From: Paramacrobiotus metropolitanus
Taxonomy: Eukaryota; Tardigrada; Eutardigrada; Parachela; Macrobiotidae
Assembly: GCF_019649055.1 (NCBI RefSeq)
Contig: NW_026570342.1
Location: forward strand, 124,001-188,000
Length of the DNA stretch: 64,000 nt
Direction of reading: 5' to 3'
A program made the position numbers and the translations under genes. Below the pieces are notes generated by a model that was not told the DNA's origin, did not search any database, and saw only the letters and a program-made list of their open reading frames with translations. Shown here in pieces: positions 34,389-56,200 of the stretch; the stretch's first letter is position 1; each line of letters opens with the position of its first letter.

Positions 34389-34945
34389 AAGGATAGAATT
34401 TTATAAGCGGAGGGAACTAGTGAGCGTACCAGTTATAAACTAAAATTTAATGGAGATTTCTTATTACTTTTATGGAAGTACTTTAATCGAAATCAGGCTA
34501 GCATTCCCGCGCAATCGTGGGATTCGATGGTTAGTACCGAGCTGTCTTATCACGATGGCATCGGCCAACAACACACCACCATGGAAACTAATCTGCCATT
34601 TCATACCGCAGTGCGGCAAAGGCATCCAACACGTGCTTCAACGGGAAACCGCGGCATTCCGTTGAATTTCGGGACAACCTTAACATCAGCAGCTTTTGAC
34701 GAATTGTGCTAAGTTTATTGAATTTTTTTCTTCACGGTTGCATGTTTGTTCGTCGACTGAAAGCGAAGCGCTGTACAATGCGACGATTTTTTCTCCCATG
34801 CTGTATTTGTAGGGGCTTTTCTGTGGCTAATGCAAATTTACAGGCAAACAAAATCATTAGCAATACAAACAAACGCTTTGGGAAACCGAAAAAATAAAAA
34901 GCAGGAGAAAATACTCTGATTCACAAGCAGACACGCCCACTCCTT

Positions 34946-43235
<8,290 letters not shown>

Positions 43236-43239
43236 TCTT

Positions 43240-44080
43240 CAGTGACGCTCAACCGACACCACTCGCCTAACTCTCCCAGAGGATTGCGAATTTGCCTAAT
43301 GCTACCGCATCGGTCCAATCAGTAGGCCAGATTAAACATACGCTTGTCCCGTTTTTATTCCCGTAAGCAGGGGTTTCGTCACCGATTAACATCCAGCTGT
43401 GGCAGAAAAAAAATTAAAAATTGTAATTTTTCATGGTTGAAAATTGATGACTAAATTCGTCGGTAACAACTGAAAGATATGCGGAATGACCAATGATAAA
43501 ACGTCAGAAATAAATACAGAACTACAATATTAAGGATCATAAATTAAAATATGTAAGCGCCAACATATGGTCATGTCCATTGAAAATTAAACTTCATTTT
43601 GTTATTTTTCAAATATTTCCGTATCAGGTTTTTGAAGCAACTTTATCTTGATAATTAGATCGTCGACCATCGATCACTTCCGTACAGTGCGTACACTCTA
43701 TAAGCGACATGGTTGAGCGGGAAGATGTGTATTTTGCCTTCAAATTAGCTGAGCGAGAATGATGTTGTGTATTTTTGTTATTGGTACTTGTGTAATACGC
43801 GATGTAACTCTATAAGCTTGTACGCCTGCTATGGTAGTTCAGTGGCACAAAACTTCCAAATATACCATGGTCTCCTTTGCTTTGCACGAATTTAACGAAC
43901 GAACGAATTAAGCAACAAATTTACTAAATTAACGCAAATACTCGTAAAAAAATTTTTTTTTCACTACCTGAAAAAATTTGAAGCTTTTAAAAAAATTAAA
44001 AAGATTTTTAAAAAGAGTTAGATGTAAAGCATATTATTTTTTTCCCAAGCATTTAAGAAAGTCTGCCTAAAAGAAGCGCA
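43240..44080. other. 5' flank of KANK copy B
   Basis: Homology with the copy A 5' flank extends only to about 43410 (25485 in A), which may mark the promoter-side limit of the duplication. I see no TATA box or other promoter element I can support. The rest is AT-rich with one GTAGTTCAGTGGCAC motif (43833-43848). Confidence 0.45.
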
Positions 44081-44082
44081 AA

Positions 44083-44472
44083 CAGTAACTATTCAAAACT
44101 GATTGAAAACATGCCGTTTAACGCCTCGTCAGGGGCGTGGTCGGATCTGCTGGCTTTCTGCTTCATTATCTTTGAATAATTCGCCCGCCTCTCGTTCTCA
44201 CGGACTTAATCAACATTTTCGCCGGAAACGATGTTTCTTCATTTTAACCAGCAACATTCACCGCCGGAGCAGAACGTGTATTGCGTGTTTCCCTTAAAAT
44301 CTCGACGATTATAAATTAAAATTGAATTCCACTTCATGAATAAATTTCATACGCTATTACACATTTATTAAGAAGGCTGCATTTTCACCGGCACAGTTAA
44401 AATGCTGTGCCAAAGGTACAGCGAAAAATGGGACAGTCAGCAACGTAAAAACTGACAAAAGAGGTCAGTTGA
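44083..44472. repeat. Repeat unit R copy 3 (truncated)
   Basis: Matches 14551-14945 and 30755-31140, including CACGGACTTAATCAACATTT, TTCACCGGCACAGTT and GGACAGTCAGCAACGTAAA. It ends at GAGGTCAGTTGAC and lacks the polyprotein tail portion found in copies 1 and 2. Confidence 0.85.
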
Positions 44473-44474
44473 CA

Positions 44475-47400
44475 TAATTCTATTCACAGCTTGTAATTCA
44501 TCGGCACAACACGCATTCCACATGTCAGTGCAAGACATATGCTGCAAGATGACATTTTGATAATTATTTGTGTCAGGAGAAAATCATCGAAGAGGATCCT
44601 CGGGATTTAAAATCATTAAAAAGCAGTTAATTTAAAAACTATATTCCTGCCGGCTCGGAAAAGCCGATAATCGATAATCAAGACGGCTGAAAACATGCCC
44701 AAAACAAAATTTTTCCGATATAAAATTTTGGAAATTCTTATTTTTAATTTTCTACTGGAATTCAATTTTGAGAATCTGCTGTTATTCAACAGCCAAACCG
44801 ACGCCTTTGACGCCAAACAATTTAACTCAAAAGCAGCTTCAAGCTGAAAACAATTAAGGGAAATCGAAAATTTAAATCTTATTCGAATTCACTGAAATCC
44901 CGGTAATACTAAAACTCTAAAACATAACTGAAAAGACATAATAAATAGCTGATTCGTAAATAATATTTAATGAAATACAGTACTGAAATATCGTTTATGC
45001 AAGATGGTATTCGGTAAAACGATTCAGCGTAACCGGTCTTTACAATTACGAGTATAATTTTAGAGCACTGTTTGTGGTCAACTTCGTAGCACAGTGGCAC
45101 TTAGCTTGATCCTGCAGTGCTTAAACGCCGAAATTTCTGAATAATAATTATTTAATGATTCTACTTAATTAAACATCATTCAATATTTTTTTCTTCACAT
45201 CGACAAAATATATTTTTAAATGCCTTGACATGTTTACCAAATTACACAGTGGTTAATCTGAATCACTCTTCTGCGCATAATTTCAAAACGGCAAGACAGC
45301 AGCAATGGTTAACACAGATATAAAAAAATAATCAGCCACATTTGATGCGAAACAACGGTTTGAGAAAAGACCTTTCGGGCATGATTTAAAAAGCAATAAA
45401 ACCGCAACCGCCTTTCACCGATTTGACCATGATCGTGATACCCCTCATTAGAAAAAAAACCACCAGCCGAAAAGAGACTATAAACGGCCAACCACCAACC
45501 TTTTGATCAATCAGGGCCGCAGTCATTAAAAGGCGATTATTAGGTACAAAAGCGTAATTCGCATAATAGCGCTAACAATCAGCGGCCACACGCGCAATCC
45601 ATCATAATAATACCGCGGACAGAGAGCGGCAGTTGTAGTGAGGATTTATCGGATTAGAAAGTGTACGTGCTAAGCGACTAAACGCCAGCTTGACACTGAG
45701 ACGCTCGCTGCTGCTCTCTCCTACGGCCGTGAGATTGTAAAATCAGCCCGCCGGTCACGGCAACGTCGCACTAGCGGAAAAGAGATGCGCGCCGGCAAAC
45801 ATACTCGAGCACAATTTAATGGGCCCATCAAGGAGATGCCCGGTGCCGAGTGCGGACCGTACGGTTATTTAAAATGCAGCATACTGCAGCAGTCGGACCA
45901 CTTCATATCTGTGGGCTGAGCGCACTTCATCGTAACCAGCTTCGTAGAACAGGGGCAATTCCAAATCCGGTTGTCTTTATTATAATCCATTTCGGGCAAA
46001 TCAGCTTTGAAAAACCGCCATCACTAAATTTAAAGTTTATATTTAGTTTTTATCAAGAGCGGGAAAAACTGCTATTTTTTTAAACTATTCTTCGTGTACA
46101 GATAAATTAATTTATTCATTTTTCACCGCATCGGATATTGACAGTACATTACCCATTACTGAACAAGAAAATCGTAGAGTAGTGGCATGCCTGTTCAGAA
46201 ACAACTAGCCGCATATTGCACGGTAAAAACAAAAAATTGAGATAAAAATTCTTATCTTTTTTATTGCGGATGTCGACGGCTTTTAAAGATTCAGTATAAA
46301 GCTGGCGAATTCTCTTTTCGGTCATCCAGCGCTAAATGGAGCAAGCCACTTTTGCACTTCTGCTGCGAATTGGTACTTTCTATTATTTTTAGCACTTTCC
46401 ATTTTCTTGGAAATTATTCATTAAAAAATGCGCTGTACTAAGACGTAAAAATGCAAGGTGATGTTCTGAATAATTCTTACTGTTTCAGTAATTTTAAACT
46501 GACATTAATAAGGAAATATAATACGAAATTACTTTGACTTATGTAAATTTTGCCAATTACATATTTATTTATGACGAAATGAAGCAGCCTCTTGAGGAAT
46601 GGAATGGACAATCTGGTTTCAATGAAAAAGTGGGTCAGTCATCTGTCGTAGATTTATGCGATATGGATATTAATCCCCGCATGCCGGTTATGAACTTAAT
46701 GCCTGTGCCGCATGCTGCTCCCGCATCAAAGCCGGTCGTTAGCGCACAGTAATTCCAGCCCGGTCACACAGTGACACGAGTGCCGCTTCGTTATCGGTGT
46801 TGATACAGGCGCTCATGCGCATCACCCAGATAAGGACCTTGATCACCTCATTTTTATACGCTTCACAAACCATTTCTCTAACTCGTTTGCACTGCACAAC
46901 GAGTCCATTCACGACGACAAATCAAATGTTTGTCCGGCGCACACACCCTATTATTCAATTTGAACGCGAACGAAATGTAAAGAAAAAAATTAAAAATAAA
47001 TAAATAAAATGGTGAAAAATTAACCATGCAGAAATTTTCTTCGGCAAATCCCAGTGCAGAAAATTGACAAGCCAGCTTTTTTCGACGGTTTCTAAAATTT
47101 AACTGCTCGATACGATGTTTAAAAAATCGAAGAATAGTTCGTACAACACAAAAAATTCAGTTTCATTTTGCTATCGAATCGAAAAGTTTTACATAAAATA
47201 TTTTTACAGAAATTATACCCTTAATAAAATTTAAAAAATTAAAGCTGAAAATAATTATAAAAGAAAAACGATCCGCAACAAAATTTATCACGCTTGTTGC
47301 CGAATCGAAATAGAAAAAATACAATAAATTTGGGAAATCTGGAAATAAAAATGTTCAAGGAAATGATATCGAAAAATGGTTTTACGGGTGATTAAATTAA

Positions 47401-47640
47401 AAATGCAAATTCAATGGACGCTGTCATTCCAAAAAATCAGCCTCAGTGAATGACAAAAGCCCAAATCCATCATGAACCTGTCAGTCAAAATATTTATTTT
47501 CACCATCTAATTTAATCTGATCGCTTGATTAGCCGGGTGCTCTTCATTTCGGTTGAAAAGCAAAACTTATCACGTCAATAAAAATAAGCCATAACACCGC
47601 AAGTAGGACACTGCACCGCCTATAAATAATCAGCTTTAAA
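44475..47640. other. Intergenic, one weak ORF
   Basis: Mostly AT-rich. A GC-richer block at about 45640-45850 could be a promoter or untranslated exon, strand unknown. ORF 46534-46752 (+; MKQPLEEWNGQSGFNEKVGQ, ending MPVPHAAPASKPVVSAQ) has codon-like composition but no recognised family or splice context. Copies of the GTAGT-CAGTGGCAC-type motif occur near 45086, 45942 and 46173. Confidence 0.4.
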
Positions 47641-48030
47641 ATAAAATCGGAATAAAAACCCTGGGTTTTTATGCGGATTTTCCTCAACGATCGCCATGAA
47701 AACCGGCGAACAAATAAATACCTTGGTAATACCGCAGCGGGTCAGAGAAAATCATGCCATTCCGTCGACGAAGCGACCGTTACAATCCCCGTAAAAATAC
47801 TGCCGATAAAGCGCCGAATGTCTATTCTTAAAAGCCAACGTGTTCCACTTGATAAAGCCCAGCAGGAGGCCAATCATTTCGGCTGGACGTTTCTCAGACA
47901 GACATTTGAAATTGCCGAGGAAATTTATGCCATCGCGTTTGTTTACGCAAGGCCGGCGCAAATGCACAAGACATTGTGTACAGAGTCTACATTGACGGAA
48001 TTTATTATCAACGTTAAAATTAAGTAACTT

Positions 48031-48309
48031 GATGGCAGAGGCAAAGAAAACAATAAACACGGATATCTACGGGCTAACTTTATTTTCTCTGCTTTGGTTT
48101 TTGAAACAATGGGCGTTTGGAGTAAAGAATCTAAATGCAAGATGTCTACGCTCGGTAAGATGCTTTTCGAGAGGACACAGGAGAAACGGTCCACTCTATT
48201 CCTGAAGCAGAGAATTAGCATAGCTTTGATGCGTGGTAATGCTGCTTGTGTTCAGGAAACGTTCTGTATTGGTAAGAGATTGGACGAAGTGTACTATGTG
48301 CTAAAATGA
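48031..48309 (+). pseudogene. C-terminal retroelement-tail fragment
   Basis: The frame reads FIFSALVFETMGVWSKESKC, then TQEKRSTLFLKQRISIALMR and GNAACVQETF, and ends at TGA. It is the same family as 11440-11880 and 19430-19846. The GTLP motif has decayed (QETF). 5'-truncated; a weaker related block may begin near 47820. Confidence 0.65.
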
Positions 48310-48311
48310 TG

Positions 48312-49030
48312 TGACGCGTAATTTTGTTTCTATCCTATGTTCACTCCAATAACCCAATAAAGTACACAGTAACTTGACGGAGGTTTAAGGCACAATTTTG
48401 GCTTGAATCACTGGCGCTACTTCTACACTTTTATTCAGTTATTTAAAAAAATTAAAAATATAAACATACGTATAAATATGAAAAAACAATTAAGTACAAA
48501 AAAAGTAAACGCGTCCACAAGATTTTTTACCTATAGTTTTTTTTATTTTCGTTTAAAAGACGGCCCGAAAAATTTGCATATTTTTGCAAAACTGCGGCAA
48601 ACAAAAATCCACAAAACGTAGAGGTGCCGATTAATAAAATGAAATGCACGATTTTAGCTTAATCTATTTTCGCATGATTTGTATTCTCTGTAAACAGTTC
48701 ATTACAAAATAAATCTAAATTTGCAGAAGAACCACATAAAAAATAAAAGTTCCACAAAATTTTTCTGAGTGTTAATGTATAATGTTAATAATTTACCAGA
48801 AAGCTACAGAAAAATTAATGTTTCAAAAATTACAGCGCGCAAGTTGATTTAATAACGAATTTTATTTTAAAAAATAATTTAACAGTTACAGAAGAAAATA
48901 AAGAAAACGATAATGAAAAAAATCCTGGATGATTTAAGAACGCAAAAAGTTCTACGAGAGATCAGAAAAACAGAGTGGAATTTACACTGATAAAAATAAG
49001 CGCTCGAAATTTTTTAATAAATTTGGAATA
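48312..49030. other. AT-rich intergenic, nothing recognised
   Basis: No gene or clear repeat. Open frames are Lys/Phe-rich, as expected from AT-rich sequence. Confidence 0.5.
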
Positions 49031-49084
49031 TTGTTTCGTTAACGTAAATAAATAAAAGCAGAAGAACCATCACAACACTCACCG

Positions 49085-49621
49085 CTTTTATAACATCCGT
49101 CGTAATCCGTGTGAAACCACCGAGGAAGAACCAAAACACCGCGTCGTCCTGCCGAAGAAACGCGCAGTATCCACGATGTGCAGCAACAAGTGGCCGTTAT
49201 TGCCGAAAAACGCGTAGACCAACTTTGATGAAATGCAGAGCGCGATGTTTCTAGCAGAGCGATCATGAAGGCCATATTACGTTGGCTAACGCATAGCAAT
49301 CAACATTGACGCTGCTTCACATGGAAAGGTCTGCGCTACAACATCTCGCACGGATGACAGATGCTTCCACGCCTCCTCGCGCGCACTTCAATATTCAGTG
49401 TACACGGCGCGAGAAAATGCTTGATAATCTTCAGATGGAAATCTGCAGAGATTTTGGAATTCTGCACAAAAGCTGAAAAGCTCTCCAAACGCCACTTGAC
49501 CGCCCGTCTCGCTAATGGATAGTGGACAAACGCGTTCAAGCGTGTCGAGACGCAAAAGAGACAGACCGCTGGCTATTCTCGTTGTGCAAATGGAGAGGCG
49601 GGGCTTCGCTTCACGCAGCAT
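49085..49621 (-). CDS. Possible divergent 5' exon(s), uncertain
   Basis: A GC-rich block upstream of NAA25 contains two minus-strand frames. The first is 49621-49388 (MLREAKPRLSICTTRIASGL..., ends TGA). The second, starting near 49275 (MAFMIALLETSRSAFHQSWS), runs through RRGVLVLPRWFHTDYDGCYK to a consensus donor (GCG|gtgagt) near 49084. This could be the first exon of a gene transcribed away from NAA25, or an untranslated exon. I found no downstream exon to join, so the coding claim is weak. Confidence 0.3.
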
Positions 49622-49624
49622 TCT

Positions 49625-50230
49625 ATTGGCTAATTCTCAAAACTGCCTGTCTTATTTATTTGAAAATTTAACGAATTAAATACAGATGTTAAGCTATAAC
49701 TAAACGAAACTAACGAATTAATAACGAGAGAAAAATTAATCTTTTATGTAATAACGTTCTAAAGAATAATTTAGACTGAAAAGAATTCGGTTGTTTCGTG
49801 AATTTTCGGTGTGATCCAAATGGAATTGCCAACGGCAGTTGACTGATTCCATTTCCAGTCATTTCAAAGTACAAACGGTTAGTTTTTATTAAACATCAAA
49901 TTAGTGAACTAAATATTGAAGGTAAAAAATTATTTTTTTCCTAACTAAAATAGCAGCTCAAAAAATGGAAAAAAATTAACTGTATTATACGAATTCTGAG
50001 AAAATGTCCACATGTCCATTCCGTCGAATGTGATTCCAGCGGAAGTTCAATTGGAATTCCCACCTGTAATTGGCTGCAGTTTATGTCCCAGCTGAGCGAA
50101 AATTCGCCAAAAATTAATTTTAAGAAATCAGGCACTGCGGCGACGGAAAATCGTGCCAAAATAAGAAAAAAACTCCGTATAATTTTTTCCCGCGCAGTTA
50201 TTCCGCAGCTTTTTACGTGCCTGTTAATTT
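49625..50230. promoter_or_regulatory. Probable NAA25 5' flank/promoter region
   Basis: Lies between the divergent GC-rich block and the first NAA25 ATG. No TATA box or initiator can be assigned with confidence. The frame at 50083-50295 is a shadow across the presumed 5' UTR. Confidence 0.3.
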
Positions 50231-50231
50231 T

Positions 50232-53200
50232 ATGGTTTCGGGCTACACGGCCAGCATCCTCCCGAGTATGTCCAGCAATAAAATCTGCCCGGTGAGCGGA
50301 GTCGGGCCGCGACGGGAGAACTCGTCCTGGTACAATTTGCGCGATCGCGATGTGTGGATAAAAGCGGGGGCCAACGGGAAGCGTCTGCGCGACGTCCTCG
50401 GTACGCTTGCCGTTCTGCCACCCCCATCCCCTTGCAGAATGTGCTCTTCTTGTAGATAAATCGTTGGAGCAGGACCCGAAGCGCGCCGTGCAGGAGATTG
50501 AGAAGCTGTGGAAGAAACACGGCGGGAACCCGCCGTTCACTGTGTGCAAGGCCATTGCGCTGCACCGTCTGGATCCCGTCAGCTCCCGGGTGGCGCGGAC
50601 GTGTCAGGAGCTGGTGGAGAGTGTGCCGATTACAGCGGAACTGGATGAGTTCACCTTCCACTGTATGGTGCATTATTTTGTCCATGAAGTGGCCGATTGT
50701 AAGTGCCTGGTTCTTCGCTGATTTTCTTCTTTAATCCTTGATACAAATTAAACAGACCATAATCTCATCAGGAGCAGGAGTATTTTTAACTGGAAAATAA
50801 TTAAGATTTTTTTCCGAATTTATTCCGAGTGAGGAATGATGCATCTTGATATTTTAGGGCGGATTGTAAGGGCGAGAGTGTCTGTCTGGTCCTTCGCTGA
50901 TTTTCTTCTTTAATCCTTGGTAAAAATTGAAAACACTATAACTTCTTCCGGAAATGGGATTTTTTAACTGGAAAATAATTAATAATTTTTTTCGAAATTA
51001 TTCTGAGTAAGGGATGATGGATCTGGGTTTCTTGTAATTGTTTTCATTCATTTTGTGGGTTTTCTCGGATTTTGCTGTAATGGAAAGTCGAAAACTGCGG
51101 CGAACAACCTGAAACTTCAAAAAACTAGCTTTTATTTTTCATTAAGAACTTTCAGAAGTATTTTAAATTTTGGTAGGAATTATTTTGTAATCTGTGTGGG
51201 AATTTTATATTGGGAACGTTTTTTGGTCACTTTTCCTCGTTGTGGATTTTATTTAAAGGAAAAGTTAAAAAGCCTGAAATTTCTCGGAACAAATTCATTT
51301 TCATGTAAAAAATTTTAGGATATTTTAAGTTTTGGTTAAGATCGAGTTGTGGATAGTGGGAAAACTGGAGAAATTTGTAGAAATTTAGGAGGCGAAAGAT
51401 TTTGATTGCCTTTGCTCGTAATTTCTCTTACTCGATTACTTCGGTAAGACATTAACGTAGTGCGAGGGCAGCCAGCTTCCATCAATTCGCAATGGGTCTT
51501 TATTCTTAATCGTCGTTTGCGAAAGCCTATGTGAGCAGTGAACGTGTTGTTATGTTAATAGGTTAACTTAAAAACTTTTTTTCATATAAAGAAAACACAT
51601 TTTATGTGATATTTTATGCAGGAATGTCAGGAATGTGGAATTATCTGTGAAATGCTGCCCATTTTTACAATTAATTCGTGTTTCTGGTTTGCCTGATTTT
51701 GCAAATTGCTTTTGGTTTTTCCTTGCGATATTCCTTTCCTAGATAAATACTTTTGTACCGATATTTTGTTTATTATTTTTGCTTTTTGGGTTAGAAGTTG
51801 CCCATGTGGAGACTTTCTGATTGTCGGTATTTTTGGGAATATTTTTGATGGAATGGTGTTTAATTGCAGATGCGGGTCTGCATAACTTTCTACAGAAAGT
51901 GTTAGCGGTAAAGAAGACCGGCGTGCCGTTTCTGGAGGGTATTTTAACGCAGTACATGCGCAATCACAATCCGAAGGAAATCCAGAAAGTGGCTCTGGAA
52001 CTGTGTAAAGCCGATCCGCAGAATGCTGACAAGCATTACAACATGGCTGTTTTCAGCCTCATCATGCAGGTACGCTGATCTGTATTTCTTTTCCTTGGTA
52101 GAAGAATACTTATATTTGATTTGGAATTATATTTGCTCTCAGTAATGTCTGAAATTTATTTGCTTTTCTTATTGCTAAAATATTCTGCAAACAAAATTCA
52201 GCTTCAAGTGATGTTCATGTTCATTGTGAACATGTAGATAAAAATTACACTGTAATTGTAATTCATAAAATTAATGAAAAAAAGTGGCTGCTTCAATGCT
52301 GCTGTTATTTTTAACGTTTTGACGGATCATTATAAATTATAAAAATTGTTAAAAATATTCCGCGATTGTGTGGAATAATAGGAAGAATATAATTGTTGCA
52401 TGATTGTTAGTTTCTACATTTCTGGGAATTTTTGCTTGCGAGAAATTTATTTCTTCGTACTTTGGATAAGTGCTGCAGTTTATTACTTAATAGTTTTACT
52501 TAGTTTTATTACTTAATTTTGTGAATGCTTATTTATTGTAACGATTTGCAGTCGTTTGACTGCGCGGAACCGGCCAGGCGGAAGGTGATTCTGAGTTTGG
52601 CCTTTCGGACACTGGACCGGCGCTTTCCCCGTCCGACGCAGGAGACCGCGGTGAAATTGTGGTGTCTGTATGAAATGAAGGATCTGGCGCTGTACAAGCA
52701 ATATTTCGATTTGATCTTCGAGCCGACTGCTCTTCTTGGAGGTGAGCAAAACTTTAACGCGTTTTAAAAAATAGTATTTCCTAGAAGGTGTCTGTGTTGC
52801 ACGGTTTCACTGCGGTGATAACGTAGAGCAGTGGCACGTTTCGGCTGTTAGATATGTCGGGTGTATAGTGTCATCCTTTCCTGGTATTTGAACAGTATTC
52901 TAAATGAAAATGCTGACAAATCAGCGGACTAATTGCTAATATTTGTGAATATTCTTTTTATGTGATGATATTACTATTTACTATGTTTTTAACCTTATTT
53001 AGTTTTAACATGTTTTACACATTATTTAATATCTTTTTTATTTTTAACAAGCGGTTTAGGATTATTATGCGCTTCCTATGGATGATATTAAACGTTGTTT
53101 TATATTTTGGAATCAAACTAGTTTTTGATTTGGAAATCGATAGCAAAATTTTGCAATAGTGAGTGCATGAATCCGGGATAAAATAACTGCAGTTTTCCCG

Positions 53201-56200
53201 TGAATGTTGGGAGCTCAAGTATCTATTGGGATGCCAGTAGAATACATTGCGGTGTAAACGTGTTGCAGAGGAGGCGATGCGGGTGTTCGACTACCTGACC
53301 TGGTACTGCCGACTGCTGGTGATGGACGGGCAGGATCTGGACAAAGTGGACAGTATTATGGCCATCTTAAGCGAGAATTACCGCGCCGACGCCGCCGTGG
53401 ATATTCTGGCGCGGCGGCATTTGTTCGATATGCGCACCGGACTGGGCGACGGGTAAGCCGGTTCTTCCGCCGGTAGCCAGCGTCGGTTACATAGTATTTA
53501 GGCAGCTTGTTCAGTGCGGTCAGATGGATTAAAATTCGTGTATTTAATTTTTGGCATATTATATGTATTTTTTAAAATAATTTCTTGAACGACAGCACTT
53601 GCATTAAATGCTCTTTTTTTCTTGGAGGCGTACACGTTCGTTACGTTGTATGATCTGTGCTGACTGGAGTGTTTTGTAGTGGATTGGCTTTAGCCAAGAC
53701 CTGAGATTCACTTAAGCACCGAGTAGTCATTCTTGCATACAACGTGTCCGGTGTTGATGAATCTGCTGTTGAACATAGAAATTTGTTTTTTTTTCGCTGC
53801 TGATTTGTTTCAGATAAACTATTTTTATTTGGGGAGATCCATTGTTTCAGCTGCTTTCTTTGCAGTATTGTACCAGCAGGCAAAAGCCTCGTTTTTTTTC
53901 TAACAGTGCTTAGTTTTTCTTACTGCTCTTGCCGGTTATGTAAAAGTATTTTCTGATAATATAGGTGTCGTATTCTCGCCATTTTGTTAAGGGGAGAGAC
54001 AATCTCGAATTGTTTTTCAGTTTTGTTGTGTGTAATTGTTGGGGAAATGTGCAGATGGTGTGGCCTTAGCGTAGTGTGATGGCTTTAATCTTCGATCACG
54101 ACTAAGCGCGACTGCAATCAGCATATCAGTTATTATGATGTGATGTTATGCACGATTTGTTTACGTATATGAAGCCCACGTCTTACCATGTTTTTGGAAT
54201 AAATAACTTAATTTTTGGTATTATTTTTTTCCGATGATATTTTTGTATAATGTAAGTAGAATGTCTTAATGTCTTATATAAAATGTCTTAATAAAACACT
54301 GATAAAATTAAATTTTGTGGTCTGTATCGCATTGGTAGCTGAAGCTTGTGATGATTGTTTGCAGTCTGGATACGGAGGAATTTGTGCGCAATCTAAACGA
54401 GACGATCAACACGGCGTTGGATGCGCTGTCCAGTTATTTTCCCTCGCCCGGCCTGCGCCATCTGGCGCGCTTGGAGTATTTCCGCATTTTATTGCTGGAT
54501 CCGACGCCGTACTTGGAGTTTGATACCAAGGAACTGCTGGACGCCGCGATCAGTAAGCGTTTTAAATGTTATTTTTATTTTAGTGCGTCTTTTTTCGTGA
54601 TCTTTTTTCAAAAGGAAATTATTTTTTTTGCACTGCAATAAGAAAGAAATTAGGAAATAAGGAAAATTTTCCAAAATAACTGTAGTCTATTTCAGTTGAT
54701 AAAGTGTAGAGTTTTAAGGGTTTTTTTCTTTTTTTTGCGTGGTTTACATTATTTAGTAGTAATAATGCCAATAAGAGCGATAATAAAAATGTGATGTTTG
54801 TTGTTGTGCGAAGTTTTTATGTTTGGTGCACGGATGTATCTTTCCGCGTGTGGAAAACGTTATTGAGTGCTTGTAGTGTAGTGGCGTTAATTGAGCTCCG
54901 CTTGCAGCTATAATTAAGTCCTTAGTAGAGCCTTAAGAAACTTGGTGCATAATGCTTGATAAATGAATTTAGAAATATTTTTTCCGTATTTGTTACGGGG
55001 ACAAACTACGTATACACACCCGGGTTTTCCTCAGAAATTGTGAAAATGAAGGCCACCATCTGGATTCGGGATCTGCTGGTGGAATGCTGCACGGGCTGGA
55101 TCAAACGGACGTCCTTGTACCGTGATTTACAGCCGTATTTACCGTTATTATCCGTGGCCACGTTAAAAGACGTAAGTCTCGCCTTCTACACTAGACATTT
55201 TTGGAAAATTAAATTTGAAATTTATTCATTGTAAATATTTGATATTTCCCGCTTTTTATGAGTTTGATTTCATAAAAATAGTGGCGGGGTGGTAATTGTG
55301 AAATGTGTACCAGTGTATGCATTGTAACCATCGTTGCATTTCTGTAAATTACACACATCCAGACAGATTCTTCAGTTTCGTATGCACAGTATTATCTGTA
55401 CAATTATTGTGTATTTTATTATTTATTTTATTTGGGCTACAGTTTAATATTTTACAGTTATTCTGTATTCTTTTATTTAGTTCAGTTTGTTGTTAAATTT
55501 ATATTGAACAAATTTCGGATAATTGCAGTTTACCGATCGAATTGCGAAAGCGACGGCCATGGCTGGTTTGAGCTTGTATGACGACCCTCCCGACAGCTTG
55601 AAATCGGTGAGGAAATGCTAGAAAACTGCGCTTTCCCTAATTGTTTTTTTCTTATAATTGTTTTATTATTCCGTGCTTATTTTATAATTTTTTTATATTT
55701 CTCTCTGGATGTATTGCGCAGGTGGAGATGGTGATTGCGCATCAGAATTTGTTGATCCTCGACTGGTCCTTCCGGCATTCCATCCAGACAGCGGCGCCGT
55801 CGGCGGAGAACGAGATGCTCCTCATCACCAAACTCTTCGAGTACCGTTTATACGCCAACGAACAAGCGCGTAAGATTACACGCGTCCGGCATTTATTTTC
55901 GCGTTTATTATTCGGTAATAATTTTTTGTGATTTTTTTTCCAGCCTTTGCTGTTGCGGACGCCCCTCCGGATATGGTGCAACTCGGTGATAATTACGCTA
56001 TCCTGATCATCTACCGCTTATTTGAATTGTACAGAATAACAGGTGTGTATTTTTATTTTTTTTAAAAACGCCGTAGAGTTTTTCTGTATCGGAGTTTTTT
56101 TATTGGTATGTTTTTCTTGTGGGTATTTCAAATTGAGTCTGGTGTTCGTTAGAGGATTGGACGTTTTTGACGGACGCTATTGTGCCCCTGGAAGCCCTAG

